Assembly (NCBI RefSeq): GCF_019097855.1
Contig: NZ_JAHRGL010000002.1
Span: 1 to 64,000, forward strand
Length of the DNA: 64,000 nt
Direction: 5' to 3'
Source of the DNA: Geopseudomonas aromaticivorans
Lineage (GTDB): Bacteria; Pseudomonadota; Gammaproteobacteria; Pseudomonadales; Pseudomonadaceae
The position numbers were made by a program, and so were the translations under genes. Positions 44,647 through 53,285 of the stretch are shown here, in pieces (the stretch's first letter is position 1; every line of letters begins with the position of its first letter). The notes beneath the pieces were generated by a model. That model ran no database searches and was not told where the DNA came from. It saw only the letters and a program-made list of their open reading frames with translations.

Positions 44647-44895
44647 CTAGTTCCTTTTCTCGTTCGAATCGTTGCCTTGTCGGGAGTGGTGGGAGTGTCC
44701 GCCGTGGTGGTGACCGAACAGATGCATCAGTGGACAGAGTAGCAGGATCAGGTAGGGCAGCAGTCCGGCGGCATGGGCGAAGTGTTCGCGGGCCAGGTAG
44801 AACAGGACGATGACCGCGAGCATGCCGAGGACTATGCCGGGTTTGCTGCGCCAGAAGGGGCCGTTTGGGGCGTCGGGAGAACGGGCTTGGCGCAT
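44647..44895 (-). CDS. DUF2933 small membrane protein
   Basis: Protein of 82 residues with one or two hydrophobic helices (GIVLGMLAVIVLFYLAREHF, GLLPYLILLLCPLMHLFG) followed by the His-rich HHHGGHSHHSRQ. This is the DUF2933 pattern, frequently linked to copper P-type ATPases. It ends 4 bases before the ATPase start and leads that operon. GGAG stands before the ATG. Confidence 0.88.
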   Translation of the reverse strand: MRQARSPDAPNGPFWRSKPGIVLGMLAVIVLFYLAREHFAHAAGLLPYLILLLCPLMHLFGHHHGGHSHHSRQGNDSNEKRN

Positions 44896-45025
44896 GGCAG
44901 GGAGATCTCCTGAAAAAAACGGCGTCCGTCGGACGCAGATTGTCCAGAAAGGGGGCGATGCCCAGACAGCAATACTTTCACTTCCATGCTAGACGGCCGT
45001 TGCTTACCGCAAGCTGAGCGGCGCA

Positions 45026-45040
45026 TTACATTTCCGTCAG
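45026..45040 (-). promoter_or_regulatory. CopR-type site between two divergent copper genes
   Basis: TGACG-GAAAT-GTAAT on the minus strand, one base off the TGACA-N5-GTAAT form. It lies 130 bases before the DUF2933/ATPase operon and about 70 bases before the plus-strand Met-rich gene. The CTCAGCTT found downstream of the copA site also occurs here at the same distance. Confidence 0.6.
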
Positions 45041-45107
45041 CTGGCCATCGTCCGGCGCAGACGGGACTAGAGTGAAACTCTCACCCAGCTCCTCAGAGGT
45101 CTTGCAG

Positions 45108-45491
45108 ATGAACAGATCGATTCTTTTCGGCGGCATGTTGCTGCTGGTTGCCGCCGGCAGCGCATGTGCCAAGACGGAACCCACCGCGGAAGAGCGGTGG
45201 CATCAGCACATAACCGAAATGCGCCAGTTGCAACAGAACTGGAGGGCCGGCAAGACGCCTGAGGAACGGCAGAAGCTGATCCAGGAGCACCAGCAGGCCA
45301 TGGGCCGTGGCATGCAGAGCATGGGCGGCTGCATGGCCGACGGCAAAGGGATGGGTATGGGGATGGGAGGCGGTATGGGCGGGATGAATTTGGATACGGT
45401 CGAGCAGGTGGACCAGCGCATCCAGCACATGGAGCAGATGATCGAGCAGTTGCGCGCGCACCGTGAGATGCTGGCCAAACCCAAGCCATGA
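45108..45491 (+). CDS. Small exported Met/Gly-rich protein
   Basis: A 127-residue exported protein of no named family that I recognise. A signal peptide (SILFGGMLLLVAAGSACA) is followed by a helical stretch with RWHQHITEMRQLQQNW and QQAMGRGMQSMGG, then GMGMGMGGGMGGM, and a terminal helix (VDQRIQHMEQMIEQLRAH). The Met pairs suggest periplasmic copper binding. Like CusF-, CopK- or CnrX-like accessory proteins, it sits in a copper region and beside a CopR-type site. AGAGG precedes the ATG at 45108. Confidence 0.7.
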   Translation: MNRSILFGGMLLLVAAGSACAKTEPTAEERWHQHITEMRQLQQNWRAGKTPEERQKLIQEHQQAMGRGMQSMGGCMADGKGMGMGMGGGMGGMNLDTVEQVDQRIQHMEQMIEQLRAHREMLAKPKP

Positions 45492-45669
45492 CCTTTTCAG
45501 AAGCTCACTTTGCGGCGGCTGCAGGCGCCAGGCGGCTCTCTCGGCGGTCGAGGACACTTTAAGCCGTTGACGCTTTTGCAAACGAGACGGGCAGAAACCA
45601 AGAGACCCGTTCCGCTTGGTGCTTAAAGACTGTGACGAAGTGCCAGTCAACCGAGCAGGAGCACTAGAA

Positions 45670-46263
45670 ATGACCAACACCCGAAAACTGTTGATTGCTT
45701 TAGGTGCGGCCATTGCATTTCCAATGGTCACGGGTCTTGCTAAAGCGGCAGAGCCAAAGATCAAGGTCCTCGCCTCACCGCAGGATCCCACGAAAGAAGC
45801 GGTGCTGATTGGCAGAACCATCAGCGCCGGCCTGACATTCCAGTTGGAGCTGGAAGGTGCCGAAGCGATGTGGATGCCGATGGGAACTCCCGCGCAATGG
45901 CGTGAGCATGCGCCCGCTAGGAACGAGCGTTACCACATCGAATTCAAGGTGACGGACAACGCCACCAAGACACGCCTGCCCTACGCGACGATCACCTTCG
46001 CGGCAACCAACCAGGAAAACGGCAAGACGGTGGAGACGACCCTTGCGCCGATGTGGGGTAGCAGTGGCTTGCATTACTCCGAAAATAGCGCCTTGGCCGG
46101 CGATGGCGTTTATGCCGCCACGGTCACGGTCGGTGTGCCTACATTCGCCCGTGAAATGAAGGACAAGGATCTGTGGTCGAAGCCGGCAAGCGCTCGCTTT
46201 CATTTCAGGCTCAAGGACGGAATGCTGGTCGAGGTATCGGAGCCCGTCCCGGCGGCCAATTAG
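45670..46263 (+). CDS. P19/Tp34-like periplasmic metal-binding protein
   Basis: Exported protein of 197 residues resembling the Fe2+ transport family that includes Campylobacter P19 (a copper-containing periplasmic protein). After a signal peptide (LLIALGAAIAFPMVTGLAKA) come GLTFQLELEGAEAMWMPMG and KVTDNATKTRLPYATITFAA. Then TLAPMWGSSGLHYSENSALA carries a conserved Met and His. No FTR1 permease or other partner is nearby, so a copper role fits the context better than iron uptake. Codon use is less GC-biased than in the surroundings, which may indicate transfer. AGGAG precedes the ATG. Confidence 0.78.
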   Translation: MTNTRKLLIALGAAIAFPMVTGLAKAAEPKIKVLASPQDPTKEAVLIGRTISAGLTFQLELEGAEAMWMPMGTPAQWREHAPARNERYHIEFKVTDNATKTRLPYATITFAATNQENGKTVETTLAPMWGSSGLHYSENSALAGDGVYAATVTVGVPTFAREMKDKDLWSKPASARFHFRLKDGMLVEVSEPVPAAN

Positions 46264-46285
46264 CTGGATGCCAATTGGCCTTTTT
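46254..46285 (+). terminator. Terminator overlapping the P19-like stop codon
   Basis: GGCCAATT and AATTGGCC pair around an 11-base loop and are followed by five T residues. The stem starts inside the last codons of the gene and spans its stop. Confidence 0.85.
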
Positions 46286-46296
46286 ATAACGTCAAT

Positions 46297-46719
46297 TTAT
46301 TGATCTCTCAGCTGTTGCCATAGCCGGTAGCCATCCTTGATCAGCAGGTGAATCGGGCACAGGGTGTACTGATAAAGCTGCAGCACGGCCATGCAGTCCT
46401 GCCACAAATTGATATCCAGGCGCCGCAGCCTGGTCAGGTTGAAGGTGTGCTCTTGCCCGTCGGACAGGCCCAGCAGGAAGTGCCGGCAGATCTCTCCTTG
46501 ATCATCCCCCCCTCCATTGCGGGCTGCATCAAGCAGCCTGACCAGGGCTTCCAGCGCCTGGGGAAGCATTGCCCTTTGCTCAGCGTACCAGCGTTCATAC
46601 TGCGCCATGCGGGCGGCAATGGCCTGCTCGATTTCGGCTTCATCGCGGGCGCGGCGGGCGCGTTCGATGTCGTTTGCCGGGCGCTTGAACGGGAGTCGAA
46701 CTGCGCTGCCGTTTCTCAT
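46297..46719 (-). CDS. Hypothetical protein, DUF7673-like
   Basis: A 140-residue soluble protein. Its C-terminal half (ALEALVRLLDAARNGGGDDQ, CRHFLLGLSDGQEHTFNLTR, INLWQDCMAVLQLYQY) is of the type I associate with DUF7673, a small family frequent on plasmids and integrative elements. The function is unknown. It is the only plausible mobile-element marker in the copper region and is convergent with the P19-like gene. GGAGG stands before the ATG. Confidence 0.65.
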   Translation of the reverse strand: MRNGSAVRLPFKRPANDIERARRARDEAEIEQAIAARMAQYERWYAEQRAMLPQALEALVRLLDAARNGGGDDQGEICRHFLLGLSDGQEHTFNLTRLRRLDINLWQDCMAVLQLYQYTLCPIHLLIKDGYRLWQQLRDQ

Positions 46720-46909
46720 GTGTACCTCCTGATCCTGGCCGATGGCTAACGGGGATTAGCTATCGCTCGCCAACTGCAAACACTAGGAAGTTTTGTCCAG
46801 AAGATGGAAAAGTCAAAATTGACGCTGGAAAGTTGACGAGTGGCATTTTTGTGCCGGCGTTCGCAAAAGGGCCGCGTGGTTGCCAAAGCCTCGAAGTCGC
46901 TGCGCGCAG

Positions 46910-46924
46910 ATTACATTTCTGTCA
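46910..46924 (+). promoter_or_regulatory. CopR-type site upstream of copRS
   Basis: Plus strand ATTAC-ATTTC-TGTCA, the reverse complement of TGACA-GAAAT-GTAAT, 63 bases before the copR start. This suggests that CopR acts on its own operon. Relative to its gene the site is inverted compared with the other three. Confidence 0.65.
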
Positions 46925-46987
46925 GCCGGTGGCTGCCGGCGGCGCGGGGTTGCACAATCGCCACTCGCGCAATGGAGAGAACACGCC

Positions 46988-47665
46988 ATGAAAATCCTGG
47001 TGGCCGAGGACGAGCCAAAGATCGGTACCTACCTGCAGCAGGGCTTGAGCGAGGCCGGCTTCAGCGTCGATCGGGTGGAGCACGGCAGCGAGGCGCTGCA
47101 GCGTGCACTGGAAGAATCCTACGATTTGCTGATCCTCGACGTGATGATGCCGGGGCTGGATGGCTGGGAGGTGCTGCGCCGGGTGCGTGGCGCCGGGCAG
47201 GCGGTGCCGGTGCTGTTCCTCACCGCGCGCGACCGCGTCGAGGACCGGGTCAAGGGCCTGGAACTGGGCGCCGACGACTACCTGGTCAAGCCGTTCGCCT
47301 TCGCCGAACTCCTGGCGCGGGTGCGTACCCTGCTGCGTCGAGGCCAGGCCAGCACGGTGCCGACCCGCCTGCAGGTCGCCGATCTGGAGGTGGACCTGCT
47401 CAAGCGCCGGGCCAGCCGCGGCGGCCAGCGCATCGACCTGACCGCCAAGGAGTTCGCCCTGCTCGAACTGCTGCTGCGCCGCCAGGGCGAGGTGCTGCCC
47501 AAGTCGCTGATCGCCTCCCAGGTGTGGGACATGAACTTCGACAGCGACACCAACGTTATTGAGGTGGCTATCCGCCGCCTGCGCGCCAAGATCGACGACG
47601 GCTTCGAGCCCAAGCTGATCCACACCGTGCGCGGCATGGGCTACCTGCTGGACACCCCGACGTGA
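46988..47665 (+). CDS. copR: Copper response regulator CopR
   Basis: OmpR-type response regulator of 225 residues. The receiver domain has DE at positions 8-9, the phosphate acceptor Asp51 in [13 protein letters not shown] and the switch Lys in [13 protein letters not shown]. The winged-helix C-terminus includes [12 protein letters not shown]-like strands and [14 protein letters not shown]. Among paralogues (CopR, CzcR, CusR) the copper role is chosen from context. GGAGAG precedes the ATG at 46988. It overlaps copS by 4 bases. Confidence 0.92.
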   Translation: MKILVAEDEPKIGTYLQQGLSEAGFSVDRVEHGSEALQRALEESYDLLILDVMMPGLDGWEVLRRVRGAGQAVPVLFLTARDRVEDRVKGLELGADDYLVKPFAFAELLARVRTLLRRGQASTVPTRLQVADLEVDLLKRRASRGGQRIDLTAKEFALLELLLRRQGEVLPKSLIASQVWDMNFDSDTNVIEVAIRRLRAKIDDGFEPKLIHTVRGMGYLLDTPT

Positions 47666-49059
47666 TCCAGCGTCTGTCGCTCACCGCGCGCCTCGGCCTG
47701 CTGTTCATGCTGGCACTGACCGGCGTGCTGCTGGCCGCCGGCCTGACCGTCCAGCACCTGAGCCGCCAGCACTTCGAGGCGCTCGACCGCCATGCGCTGC
47801 TGGAGAAGCTGCACGCCAGTCAGGGCATCCTCGGCTCGTTGGCCGATCTCGATGATTTCGCCGCGCTGCGCCCGCAACTGCATACCCTGCTGGGCGCGCA
47901 CCAGGAGCTGCGCGCGCTGATTCTCGATTCGCAGGGGCGAGTGCTGTTTGCCGAACCGTTCCTGGCGGACTTTCCGGCCGAGCTGCGCCAGCCCGGTGGC
48001 GATCTGTGGACCTGGCAGGACGGCGCGCACCTGCTGCGCGGCATGACCACCCGGGTGCCGCTGTTAGGGCGGCCGGAGGGGCTGACGCTGCTGCTGGCGC
48101 TGGACGTGACCCATCACGAAGCGTTCTTTGCCGCGCTGCAGCGCTGGTTCTGGATCGCCCTCGGCGTCTGCGCGCTGCTCAGCACCGGCCTCGGCTGGCT
48201 GGTGGCGCGCGGCGGCCTGCGCCCGCTGCGCGAGGTGACCCAGGTGGCGGCAACGGTGTCGGCGCGCTCGCTCAAGGAGCGCATCCCCGAGGCGACGCTG
48301 CCGGTGGAGCTGCGCCCGCTGGTGTCCTCGTTCAACGGCATGCTCGCGCGCCTGGACGATGCCTTCGTGCGCCTGTCCAACTTCTCCGCCGACATCGCCC
48401 ACGAACTGCGCACGCCGCTGACCCAGCTGATGACCCACACCGAGGTGGTGCTCAGTCGTGCACGCAGTCTCGAGGAATACCAGGACGCGCTCTACGGCAA
48501 CCTGGAAGACTTGAAGCAGATGGCGCGGATGATCGACGACATGCTGTTCCTGGCCAAGGCCGACAACGGCCTGATCATGCCCGAGCACAAGCTGCTGGCC
48601 CTGCACGAGCTGGCCGAGCAGTTGCTGGACTATTACCGCCTGCTGGCGGACGACCGCAACATCACCTTGCAACTGGACGGCACGGGAATGATCGACGGCG
48701 ATGCCGGCATGCTGCGCCGGGCGCTGTCCAACCTGCTGAGCAACGCGCTGCGCTACACGCCGGTCGGCGGCTGCATCCGCGTGCGCATTGCCAATTCCTG
48801 CGGGCAGGTGCTGCTCGGCGTGGAAAACCCGGGGCCGAGCATTCCCGTCGAGCATCTGGGCCGGCTATTCGACCGTTTCTACCGCGCCGATCCGGCGCGC
48901 CGCGAGGGTGGCAACGCCGGGTTGGGGCTGGCTATCACCCGTTCCATCGTCGAGGCCCACCGCGGCAGCATCCGCTGCGAGTCGGCGGGCGGCGTCACTC
49001 GCTTCGAGCTGGTCTTTCCCATCGCCAGCACTGATCGGTCGGTCAACGCTGGGGCTTGA
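47662..49059 (+). CDS. copS: Heavy-metal sensor histidine kinase CopS
   Basis: Membrane sensor kinase, 465 residues, starting with GTG that overlaps the copR stop (GTGA). Transmembrane helices at about 9-29 and 160-180 enclose a periplasmic sensor domain. A HAMP region precedes the H-box [16 protein letters not shown] with the phosphorylated His near 247. The ATPase domain has [13 protein letters not shown] near 360 and [17 protein letters not shown] near 415. This is the CopS/CusS family layout; the expected signal is periplasmic copper. Confidence 0.92.
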   Translation: MIQRLSLTARLGLLFMLALTGVLLAAGLTVQHLSRQHFEALDRHALLEKLHASQGILGSLADLDDFAALRPQLHTLLGAHQELRALILDSQGRVLFAEPFLADFPAELRQPGGDLWTWQDGAHLLRGMTTRVPLLGRPEGLTLLLALDVTHHEAFFAALQRWFWIALGVCALLSTGLGWLVARGGLRPLREVTQVAATVSARSLKERIPEATLPVELRPLVSSFNGMLARLDDAFVRLSNFSADIAHELRTPLTQLMTHTEVVLSRARSLEEYQDALYGNLEDLKQMARMIDDMLFLAKADNGLIMPEHKLLALHELAEQLLDYYRLLADDRNITLQLDGTGMIDGDAGMLRRALSNLLSNALRYTPVGGCIRVRIANSCGQVLLGVENPGPSIPVEHLGRLFDRFYRADPARREGGNAGLGLAITRSIVEAHRGSIRCESAGGVTRFELVFPIASTDRSVNAGA

Positions 49060-49251
49060 GGCGATAGCCGTTGAAGGCGCCATGCCATCGCTTGAGCCGC
49101 TCCAGGGGGAGGCCGGCGTACCGGCCAGCAGTGGCTATCGTCGGCCAGAGCGCCACTGGCCCCGCCACTCCCGGCACGCAACCGGCGGCAAGGCCCGCTG
49201 CGGGAGTGATGGGGCAGCGGCCGTGCTCTGCGTGGCTGGCCGGGCGTATCC

Positions 49252-51087
49252 TCAGTGCGCCAGGAAGCGGCGCAGGCTGCTCATCTCTGCCTGGATCATC
49301 GGCAGCTTGGCCTGCAGTACCGAGGTGCGGTCACTCACTTCGCTGTCGTTGGCGCGGCTGATGCCCATGCTGGTGAAGCTGCCGCTGCTGAACGGCAGTA
49401 CCAGCTTGTACTCCTCGCCGAGGAAGGCCAGGCGATCCCAGTCGCCAGCCAGCAGGAAGCGCTTGGACTGCGGATCGAACAGGCTGCGGCCGACCGCATA
49501 GTCCTGACTCGGGTTCTGCACGCCGAGCAGCGGCAGCAGGGTCGGCAGGATATCGGTGTGGCTGGTGCGCAGGCTTTCCTGATGCGCCGCGCGGCCGGGA
49601 ATCCACAGCACCAGCGGCACGCGCACCTGCTCGTCGACGAAGGTGGAGTTGTGGCCCCAGCGGCCCTTTTCCATGAACTCCTCGCCATGGTCGCCGGTGA
49701 TCACCACGATGGTGTTGTCCAGCAGGCCGTTCTTCTCCAGATGCTCGGTGACGCGCGCCAGCTGGCTGTCGAGGTGGTGCACGGCGTTCTGGTAGCGCTT
49801 GTGGATGCCGCCGATGTCGCGCTTGAGGTCCATGCTGGCGTAGCTGAAGTCGGGCAGGTAGTCCGGCTCGATCACCGATTCCGGCGGGAAGTTGTAGTTG
49901 GCGTGCGGCGACTCGAAGAACAGGAAGGTCATGAACGGCTTGGCCGGGTCACGCTGGTCGATGAAGTCGAGCAGCCCCGTCACATTGCGGCGGTCGCGCT
50001 CCCAGGCGGCGCCATTCTCGTCCTCGACCATCTGCTCGCGCGGGACTTTGACGAACAGGGTCTTGTCGAACTCCGGATAGCTGAAGCGCGCGCTGGTGAA
50101 CAGCTTGATCTGGTACTTCTGCTGCTGCAGGACGTCGATCAGTGGGCTGCCGACGCGGGCGTCGAGCACCGGGAACCACAGGTTGGCCGGCAGGCTGTAG
50201 AACTGGCTGAACATGCCGATGCGCGTGCCATTGCCGCCGGAGTAGTGGCTGACGAAGTGCTGGGCGCGTTGGGCGAAGGCGGAGGTCTGCGGCATGACGC
50301 GCGGGTTGAGGCTGTCGGCGCGCCAGGATTCGGACACCAGCCAGACGATGTTCAGCGGCTTGGCCGGCGCCTCGATGCGTAGCGGCGCCTGCGGGTAGCG
50401 CAGCTTGCCGTCGAGCTTGGCGCTGGCCACTTCCATGCGCTGCGGGCGCTCCAGACCGAACTGCTTCTCCAGCACCCGGCGCATGGTCAACGGCTGGTAG
50501 AAAGGCACGCGCTGGGCACTTTCCAGCAGCGGGCTGTAACCGTAGAAGTGGCTGACGCCATAGCTCACACGCTCGCCGAGGGTGAGCACGGCGAACAGCG
50601 GCAGCACCCACGCCAGGCGTGGTGCCGGCAGACGAAGGCGAGCGGCGCCGTGGGCCAGCAGGCGCAGGCCACCTTGGAGGGCGAACAGCGCGGCGGCGAG
50701 CAGGGCGACATCACGTTCGGTGGACGCCGAGGAACCCAGTGCCGCGATGCCGCCCGGCGTGGTGAGGATGTTCCACACGAAGCCGTTAAGGTGGAAACCG
50801 TACAGTTGCCACAGCAGGTGGTCGCCATACAGGGCCAGCTGCACGCCGCCGGCCAGCAGCACCGACAGCACGGCGCCGGTCTTGGCCGCGAAGCGACCGA
50901 CCAGGCGACTGACGGCCCAGATCGGGGCGATGAACAGCAGGGCATAGCTGCCGATCAGCACAACCTGATACAAGGCCAGCAACGGCTCGGACGCGAGGTC
51001 GAAGAAGCGGCCCAGGTGCAGGGCGACGGCCAGCCAGGTGAACAGCCAATAGAAGGCGTCGGCGCGACGCGGTGCAGCAGACGGCAT
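49252..51087 (-). CDS. YejM-like inner-membrane sulfatase-fold protein (DUF3413)
   Basis: Protein of 611 residues with five N-terminal transmembrane helices (to about residue 190, DUF3413-like) and a periplasmic alkaline-phosphatase/sulfatase domain. Family stretches are VWLVSESWRADSLNPRVMP, HYSGGNGTRIGMFSQFYSLP, TFLFFESPHANYNFPPESV, VITGDHGEEFMEKGRWGHNS and VPLVLWIPG. The YejM/PbgA group regulates LPS synthesis or lipid transport in enterics; a catalytic role is unproven. The ATG at 51087 has AGGA 6 bases upstream; a longer in-frame form starts 66 bases earlier. It is a lone gene on the minus strand. Confidence 0.86.
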   Translation of the reverse strand: MPSAAPRRADAFYWLFTWLAVALHLGRFFDLASEPLLALYQVVLIGSYALLFIAPIWAVSRLVGRFAAKTGAVLSVLLAGGVQLALYGDHLLWQLYGFHLNGFVWNILTTPGGIAALGSSASTERDVALLAAALFALQGGLRLLAHGAARLRLPAPRLAWVLPLFAVLTLGERVSYGVSHFYGYSPLLESAQRVPFYQPLTMRRVLEKQFGLERPQRMEVASAKLDGKLRYPQAPLRIEAPAKPLNIVWLVSESWRADSLNPRVMPQTSAFAQRAQHFVSHYSGGNGTRIGMFSQFYSLPANLWFPVLDARVGSPLIDVLQQQKYQIKLFTSARFSYPEFDKTLFVKVPREQMVEDENGAAWERDRRNVTGLLDFIDQRDPAKPFMTFLFFESPHANYNFPPESVIEPDYLPDFSYASMDLKRDIGGIHKRYQNAVHHLDSQLARVTEHLEKNGLLDNTIVVITGDHGEEFMEKGRWGHNSTFVDEQVRVPLVLWIPGRAAHQESLRTSHTDILPTLLPLLGVQNPSQDYAVGRSLFDPQSKRFLLAGDWDRLAFLGEEYKLVLPFSSGSFTSMGISRANDSEVSDRTSVLQAKLPMIQAEMSSLRRFLAH

Positions 51088-51455
51088 GGGTAATCCTTGC
51101 GTTGAACTTCTTGTTGATAAGACCTGCGGATTGCGGGCGTGTTTGCGGGCCATGATCGGCCATGAAACTAGTGCGGCAAGCTTAAAGCATCCTTAACCGT
51201 GCAGCTAACGTGGCAGGCCGCTCACGTGGCACCAGCCGTCGCGAACGGGTAGCCATTGCGACGCTTGCTGCATTTTGTCGCATCGCTGTGCGCGATTCGG
51301 AACCATGGCGTGTGCCGGGGCACTGATTTTCAAGGAAAAAATATATGGCACGCATCGTGCTTGCGTCTTAGAACAGATGCTGCCGCTCGTCACGGCCGAC
51401 CAGGGTAGGGCCGATAAGTGTCGTCACAGCGCCAGTCCTCAACGGAGCATGTACC
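51088..51455. other. Divergent regulatory region of the sulfatase and B3/B4 genes
   Basis: About 370 bases between divergent starts with no gene. It contains one candidate sigma-54 promoter reading towards the B3/B4 gene (51346-51362), listed separately. An AT-rich tract around 51330-51345 lies just upstream of it. Nothing else was recognised. Confidence 0.45.
51346..51362 (+). promoter_or_regulatory. Candidate sigma-54 promoter before the B3/B4 gene
   Basis: TGGCACGCATCGTGCTT has a perfect TGGCACG and the GG-N10-GC spacing (GG 51347-51348, GC 51359-51360). The -12 box is GTGC rather than TTGC. The start codon is about 95 bases downstream. Confidence 0.55.
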
Positions 51456-52127
51456 ATGCTGATTCCAGTTTTCCGACTCGATACCCCCGCCGATCTGGGT
51501 CTCAAGGCCATCGCCTTCACCCTGCACGGGCTGAACAACCGGACTCCCTCGGCCTGGTTGCAGCGCCGCCTGTTCGAGCTGCGTGCCGACTTCGATGCCG
51601 AGCGCAGCCTGACCCGACAGCAGGGCTTCACCGCCCTGCGCCGGCCGGGCGCCTTGCCGCCCTCGCCGCAGGCGCTGCTCGAGCTGTACCAGGCTCGTGG
51701 CCGGCTGCCCAGCGTGTCGCCGCTGATCGACCTGGCCAGCCAGTGGTCGCTGAACAGCGGCCTGTCCATCTCGGCCCACGACCTCAAGCACCTGCGCCTG
51801 CCGGTGACCCTGGGCATGAGCCGCGGCGGCGAACGCTTCCAGATGCGCCACAATCTTCCCCCAGTGATCCTGCCGGCCGGCGAGTACGTCTATTTCGACG
51901 GTCGCGGCCAGGTGCTGAGCCGCATGGAGTCCCTGCAGTCCGCAGCCACGGCGGTGCATGCCGACACTCGTTCGGCGCTGCTGATCATCCAGGGCCACGC
52001 GCAGACCGACAGCGACGAGCTGTATGCGGTGGCCGAAGGGCTCAAGGCCGATCTGCAGGAATACTGCTGCGCCAGTCTGCTCAGGCCGCCGCAGGCGCCG
52101 TTCGCGCGTCTCGCCATGGGGCACTAG
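51456..52127 (+). CDS. B3/B4 tRNA-editing-like domain protein
   Basis: Soluble protein of 223 residues containing a B3/B4 domain like that of the phenylalanyl-tRNA synthetase beta subunit, here stand-alone. Characteristic parts are IDLASQWSLNSGLSISAHDL, LPVTLGMSRGGERF, LPAGEYVYFDGRGQVLSRME and TRSALLIIQGHAQTDSDELY. Stand-alone B3/B4 proteins may edit mischarged tRNA or act on amino acids; the substrate is unknown. The gene follows a candidate sigma-54 promoter, suggesting nitrogen-linked or stress-linked control. Confidence 0.82.
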   Translation: MLIPVFRLDTPADLGLKAIAFTLHGLNNRTPSAWLQRRLFELRADFDAERSLTRQQGFTALRRPGALPPSPQALLELYQARGRLPSVSPLIDLASQWSLNSGLSISAHDLKHLRLPVTLGMSRGGERFQMRHNLPPVILPAGEYVYFDGRGQVLSRMESLQSAATAVHADTRSALLIIQGHAQTDSDELYAVAEGLKADLQEYCCASLLRPPQAPFARLAMGH

Positions 52128-52232
52128 CGGCAGCGCAAGGGCAGGGCGGCGCAAAATTCGCGGCGCGGGCTTTGGCCGGGCGCCGGTCTGTGCCACAGTC
52201 GTCCTCCATAGCCTGCCCAGCCCCTCGCGCCG

Positions 52233-53162
52233 ATGAACATCGATAACCGCATCAAGTTCCGCCATCTCACCTGCTTTCTCGAGATCGCCCGCCAGCGCAG
52301 CTTCGCCAAGGCTGCCGACAGCCTGGCGGTCAGCCAGCCGGCGATCTCCAAGACCCTCAAGGAACTCGAGGAAATCCTCGGCCACCCGCTGTTCGAGCGC
52401 GGCAAGGGCGGCGTGCTGCTGACCGCCGCTGGCGAGACCTTCCTGCGCTATGCCGGCCCCTGCGTGCAGGCCCTGCGCGACGGGGTGAGCGTGGTGCGCG
52501 GCAGCGAACTGCAGGGCGGTGAGGTGCGCGTCGGTGCGCTGTCGACGGTGGAAAGCCGGCTGCTGCCCGAGACCATCGCCCGCCTGCACGCCCGTCACGG
52601 CGCGCTGGTGGTCCAGGTCGCCGGCGGCTCCAGCGCCCAGCTGCTGGCCCAGCTCAAGGTCGGCGAGCTGGATCTGGTGGTCGGCCGGATGACCGACAGC
52701 CCGGAGATCCAGGGGCTGATCTTCGAGCACCTGTACAGCGAGTCGATGACTCTGGTAGTGCGCGCCGGCCATCCGCTGCTGGCGCTGGGCGAGGGCGCGC
52801 TGGCGCAGCTGGCCGACTATCCGCTGGTGCTGCCGCCGGCCGGCACCACCATCCGCAAGTACGCCGACAGCCTGTTCGTGCAGTGGGGCATCCCGCTGGC
52901 GGCGCAGCGCCTGGAAACCCTGTCGATCGCCCTCGGCCGGCGCTACGTGCTGGACAGCGACGCAATCTGGGTGGCGCCGCAGGACGCGGTGCGCCACGAC
53001 CTGGCCGGCGGCGTGCTCGCCGAGCTGGCGCTGGGCATCCGCGAACCGGGCGGCTCCATCGGCATCTGCTACAACGGCGCGCGGCCGCTGCCGCTGGCGG
53101 CGCAGTGGTTCTGCACGGTGCTGCGCGAGGTGGCTGCCGAGCGCGCCACGGACGAAGCGTAG
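52233..53162 (+). CDS. pcaQ: LysR-type regulator PcaQ
   Basis: LysR-family activator of the protocatechuate dioxygenase genes, 309 residues. The N-terminal helix-turn-helix is clear (FAKAADSLAVSQPAISKTLK). The effector domain shows VRVGALSTVESRLLPETIAR and LDLVVGRMTDSPEIQGLIFE. Known PcaQ proteins respond to beta-carboxy-cis,cis-muconate. It lies directly upstream of pcaH in the same direction, with a palindrome at 53172-53189 of the kind PcaQ binds. The assignment rests on family features and gene order. Confidence 0.92.
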   Translation: MNIDNRIKFRHLTCFLEIARQRSFAKAADSLAVSQPAISKTLKELEEILGHPLFERGKGGVLLTAAGETFLRYAGPCVQALRDGVSVVRGSELQGGEVRVGALSTVESRLLPETIARLHARHGALVVQVAGGSSAQLLAQLKVGELDLVVGRMTDSPEIQGLIFEHLYSESMTLVVRAGHPLLALGEGALAQLADYPLVLPPAGTTIRKYADSLFVQWGIPLAAQRLETLSIALGRRYVLDSDAIWVAPQDAVRHDLAGGVLAELALGIREPGGSIGICYNGARPLPLAAQWFCTVLREVAAERATDEA

Positions 53163-53171
53163 CGACCTATT

Positions 53172-53189
53172 CATAACCATTTGGTTATG
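53172..53189 (+). promoter_or_regulatory. PcaQ-type operator before pcaHG
   Basis: CATAACC-ATTT-GGTTATG is a perfect dyad with 7-bp arms. It contains ATAACC-N4-GGTTAT, very close to the PcaQ site described in rhizobia (ATAACC-N4-GGTTAA). It lies about 100 bases before the pcaH start. Confidence 0.8.
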
Positions 53190-53285
53190 GACTGCACGGT
53201 ACAATTCAATTTCCTCACGGCGGGGATCGGGGCAGACTGAACTCACTCAAATCCGCTCCGACAACTCCAACAAGAGGAACGCAGC

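Noticed and set aside
32928-49059. Copper region as a defined genomic island with att sites
   Set aside because: No integrase, tRNA, insertion sequence or flanking direct repeats were seen; only composition hints.
49060-49251. Terminator or small RNA after copS
   Set aside because: Only a short GGCCGG-CGTA-CCGGCC hairpin without a T-run; too weak to call.
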